7,738 nt of DNA. Origin: Candidatus Zixiibacteriota bacterium (GTDB lineage: Bacteria; Zixibacteria; MSB-5A5; WJJR01). The stretch's first letter is position 1; the number at the start of each line of letters is the position of its first letter. The notes below the pieces were generated by a model that was not told where the DNA came from, made no database searches, and saw only the letters and a program-made list of their open reading frames with translations. Where the stretch lies: positions 1-7,738 of the forward strand of contig JAGVEK010000481.1 in assembly GCA_020058315.1 (NCBI GenBank), read 5' to 3'. Made by a program: the position numbers and the translations under genes. This document shows positions 6,896 to 7,738 of this stretch, piece after piece.

Positions 6896-7174
6896 ATGAT
6901 TCGCACATTCAAACACCGAGGGCTTGAACGGTTCTTCAGGAAGGGCGATCACCGAGGCATCATCGCCAAGACCGAGGTCCGAACCGAGCGCATACTTGAC
7001 CGCCTGGATACTGTTCCGAGGCCGGAAGATATGAATATTCCGGGATACAGGTTTCACCCATTATCAGGCAACCGCAAAGGCACCTATGCCGTGACGGTGA
7101 CTGGGAACTGGCGTATCACGTTTCGATTCGATGGAGAGGACGCCGTCGATGTTGACCTGGAGGACTATCACTGA
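6896..7174 (+). CDS. higB: HigB-type mRNA interferase toxin (RelE/ParE superfamily)
   Basis: A 92-aa toxin of the HigB group, expected to cleave mRNA on the ribosome when not neutralised by HigA. It has full family length and pattern: MIRTFKHRGLERFF start, then the DMNIPGYRFHPLSGNRKG segment, TGNWRITFRF, and the C-terminal LEDYH. His54, Arg73 and the final Asp90-Tyr91-His92 fall at the positions of active-site residues in characterised HigB proteins, so activity is likely. The ATG at 6896 is chosen because it gives the canonical HigB N-terminus; an upstream TTG at 6884 would add four residues. No clear Shine-Dalgarno precedes the ATG, which may keep toxin translation low. The toxin gene comes first, the usual higBA order, and its stop overlaps the antitoxin start by one base (TGATG). 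Confidence 0.92.
   Translation: MIRTFKHRGLERFFRKGDHRGIIAKTEVRTERILDRLDTVPRPEDMNIPGYRFHPLSGNRKGTYAVTVTGNWRITFRFDGEDAVDVDLEDYH
7159..7163 (+). promoter_or_regulatory. Ribosome binding site of higA inside higB
   Basis: GGAGG lies about 10 nt before the higA ATG at 7174, within the last codons of higB. It is far stronger than anything before higB, which fits excess production of antitoxin over toxin. Confidence 0.7.
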
Positions 7175-7491
7175 TGAAGACCCTGCGAGACCCGAAGCGT
7201 CGGCCCACGCATCCCGGCGCCATCCTGCGCGAGGATGTATTGCCAGCGCTCGAAATGACGCAGACCGAGTTTGCGCGGCGCCTGGGCGTGTCCCGTCTAT
7301 CGGTTTCCGACCTTCTGCATGAAAAGCGCGTCATGACGCCCGAGATGGCGGCACGAGTCGCCAAACTGCTGAACACCACTCCCGAAAGCTGGCTGCGCAT
7401 GCAGCAGGCCGTCGACCTGTGGGAGGTAGCGCAGAAGCCCGAGAAACTGGGCGCTATCAAACCGATAGAGAAGTATCTGCTGGCTGCATAG
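7174..7491 (+). CDS. higA: HigA-type antitoxin, XRE-family DNA-binding protein
   Basis: A 105-aa antitoxin that should bind and inhibit HigB and repress the operon. The N-terminus carries the family signature RRPTHPGAILREDVLPAL (9-26). An XRE/Cro-type helix-turn-helix follows at about 29-70 (MTQTEFARRLGVSRLSVSDL, then LLHEKRVMTPEMAARVAKLL), with the common LNTTPESWLRMQQAVDLW extension. Length is normal for HigA. The ATG at 7174 is supported by GGAGG at 7159-7163 and the one-base overlap with the higB stop. The C-terminal tail EKLGAIKPIEKYLLAA is a plausible continuation with no domain I recognise. The palindrome at 6850-6868 is the likely binding site. The pair looks intact and functional. 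Confidence 0.93.
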   Translation: MKTLRDPKRRPTHPGAILREDVLPALEMTQTEFARRLGVSRLSVSDLLHEKRVMTPEMAARVAKLLNTTPESWLRMQQAVDLWEVAQKPEKLGAIKPIEKYLLAA

Positions 7492-7499
7492 CTTTTCAC

Positions 7500-7519
7500 C
7501 CGCGCCCGGTCGGGCGCGG
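7500..7519 (+). terminator. GC-rich hairpin after higA, possible terminator
   Basis: A perfect 8-bp stem, CCGCGCCC / GGGCGCGG, closes a 4-nt loop (GGTC) starting 8 nt after the higA stop. It is the right place for an operon terminator, but no T tract follows on the plus strand, so efficiency is uncertain. Its right arm overlaps the start of the second flanking repeat copy. Confidence 0.45.
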
Positions 7520-7560
7520 TAACGCTGCCGAAAGAGTCGGCGCTGGCGGCACGGCGACCG
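7510..7560 (+). repeat. Direct repeat flanking the TA operon, right copy
   Basis: This is the second copy of the element at 6781-6831, ungapped at an offset of 729 bp. It contains a small hairpin, GCCGA-AAGAG-TCGGC (7527-7541), which is imperfect in the left copy because of one base change. It lies between the higA hairpin and the uvrA leader. Confidence 0.6.
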
Positions 7561-7585
7561 CTCAACTTCAGGGGTTTTCATGCAG

Positions 7586-7614
7586 TGGCTATCGCTTCCC
7601 CGCCGGGGTATATT
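7586..7614 (+). promoter_or_regulatory. Possible uvrA promoter
   Basis: TATATT at 7609-7614 is a good -10 match, but the hexamer 17 nt upstream (TGGCTA) is a poor -35. The -10 sits inside an imperfect palindrome, CCGGGGTATATTCTCCGG (7603-7620). No LexA-type CTGT-N8-ACAG box is visible, so SOS control cannot be supported from this sequence. Confidence 0.35.
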
Positions 7615-7644
7615 CTCCGGTTCCCCAACATCGCACCATGCACC

Positions 7645-7738
7645 ATGGAACACATCAAGATTCGCGGCGCGCGAACACATAACCTCAAGAACATCAACCT
7701 CGACCTGCCGAGGAACCGCCTGACGGTGATCACCGGCC
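7645..7738 (+). CDS. uvrA: Excinuclease ABC subunit A, 5' end (partial)
   Basis: The window ends 31 codons into this gene. The translation begins MEHIKIRGARTHNLKNINLD and continues LPRNRLTVITG, the highly conserved start of UvrA, the damage-recognition ATPase of nucleotide excision repair in the cytoplasm. The next residues would be the first Walker A motif (GLSGSGKSS in the family), which lies beyond the end. ATG 7645 is chosen because it aligns with the known UvrA start; ATG 7638 is in another frame. No clear Shine-Dalgarno is seen. The gene is in the same direction as the TA operon but separated by a hairpin and 150 bp, so it is probably transcribed on its own. The rest of the protein (normally over 900 aa) cannot be assessed. 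Confidence 0.93.
   Translation, partial: MEHIKIRGARTHNLKNINLDLPRNRLTVITG

Noticed and set aside
6781..7560. attC-type integron cassette ends around the TA operon
   Set aside because: The flanking repeats lack the conserved GTTRRRY/RYYYAAC core pairs, and no integrase or second cassette is visible.
7116..7565. 149-codon minus-strand frame over higA
   Set aside because: It is a shadow of higA and the flanking repeat; the sense strand encodes a complete HigA with Shine-Dalgarno.
7419..7682. Plus-strand frame running from higA into uvrA
   Set aside because: It is out of frame with both higA and uvrA and its translation is unlike any family.
1..7738. CRISPR array, tRNA or rRNA genes
   Set aside because: No regularly spaced short repeats and no tRNA or rRNA sequence hallmarks were seen on either strand.

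Overview
The window looks like a chromosomal stretch from a GC-rich betaproteobacterium. The protein style (Cache/HAMP/PAS signalling proteins, 'NKSP' form of the EAL domain, HigA sequence) resembles Rhodocyclales-type organisms, but this is inference from protein character, not a database match.

Region 1 (about 82-6083, all on the minus strand) is a signalling block. Transcription order is: a membrane-bound HPK7/NarL-type sensor histidine kinase (Cache-HAMP-PAS-HisKA_3-HATPase), then a NarL/FixJ-type response regulator whose start overlaps the kinase stop by 8 nt, then a 226-bp spacer, then a membrane-bound Cache-HAMP-PAS-GGDEF-EAL cyclic-di-GMP enzyme. The kinase and the c-di-GMP enzyme have recognisably paralogous periplasmic sensor halves. 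One input type may therefore feed both a phosphorelay with transcriptional output and a second-messenger output. The spacer carries two adjacent inverted repeats (3156-3190 and 3192-3206) that could be an operator for the response regulator or RNA structures. The EAL domain carries an unusual insert with four cysteines, the most distinctive protein feature here.

Region 2 (about 6084-6895) is mostly non-coding. It contains the kinase leader, a frameshifted and truncated remnant of an IS1595-type transposase (zinc-ribbon N-terminus only, minus strand) and small inverted repeats. No intact gene is visible.

Region 3 (6841-7520, plus strand) is a HigB-HigA type II toxin-antitoxin operon with a recognisable promoter and 19-bp palindromic operator, one-nucleotide gene overlap, and a GC-rich hairpin after the antitoxin. 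It is flanked by two diverged direct-repeat copies about 50 bp long, exactly 729 bp apart.

Region 4 (7645-end, plus strand) is the first 31 codons of uvrA, cut just before its first Walker A motif. The window thus shows an accessory patch (IS remnant plus TA module) between a sensory/c-di-GMP locus and a conserved DNA-repair gene. Positions 1-81, downstream of the c-di-GMP gene, show no gene or convincing terminator.
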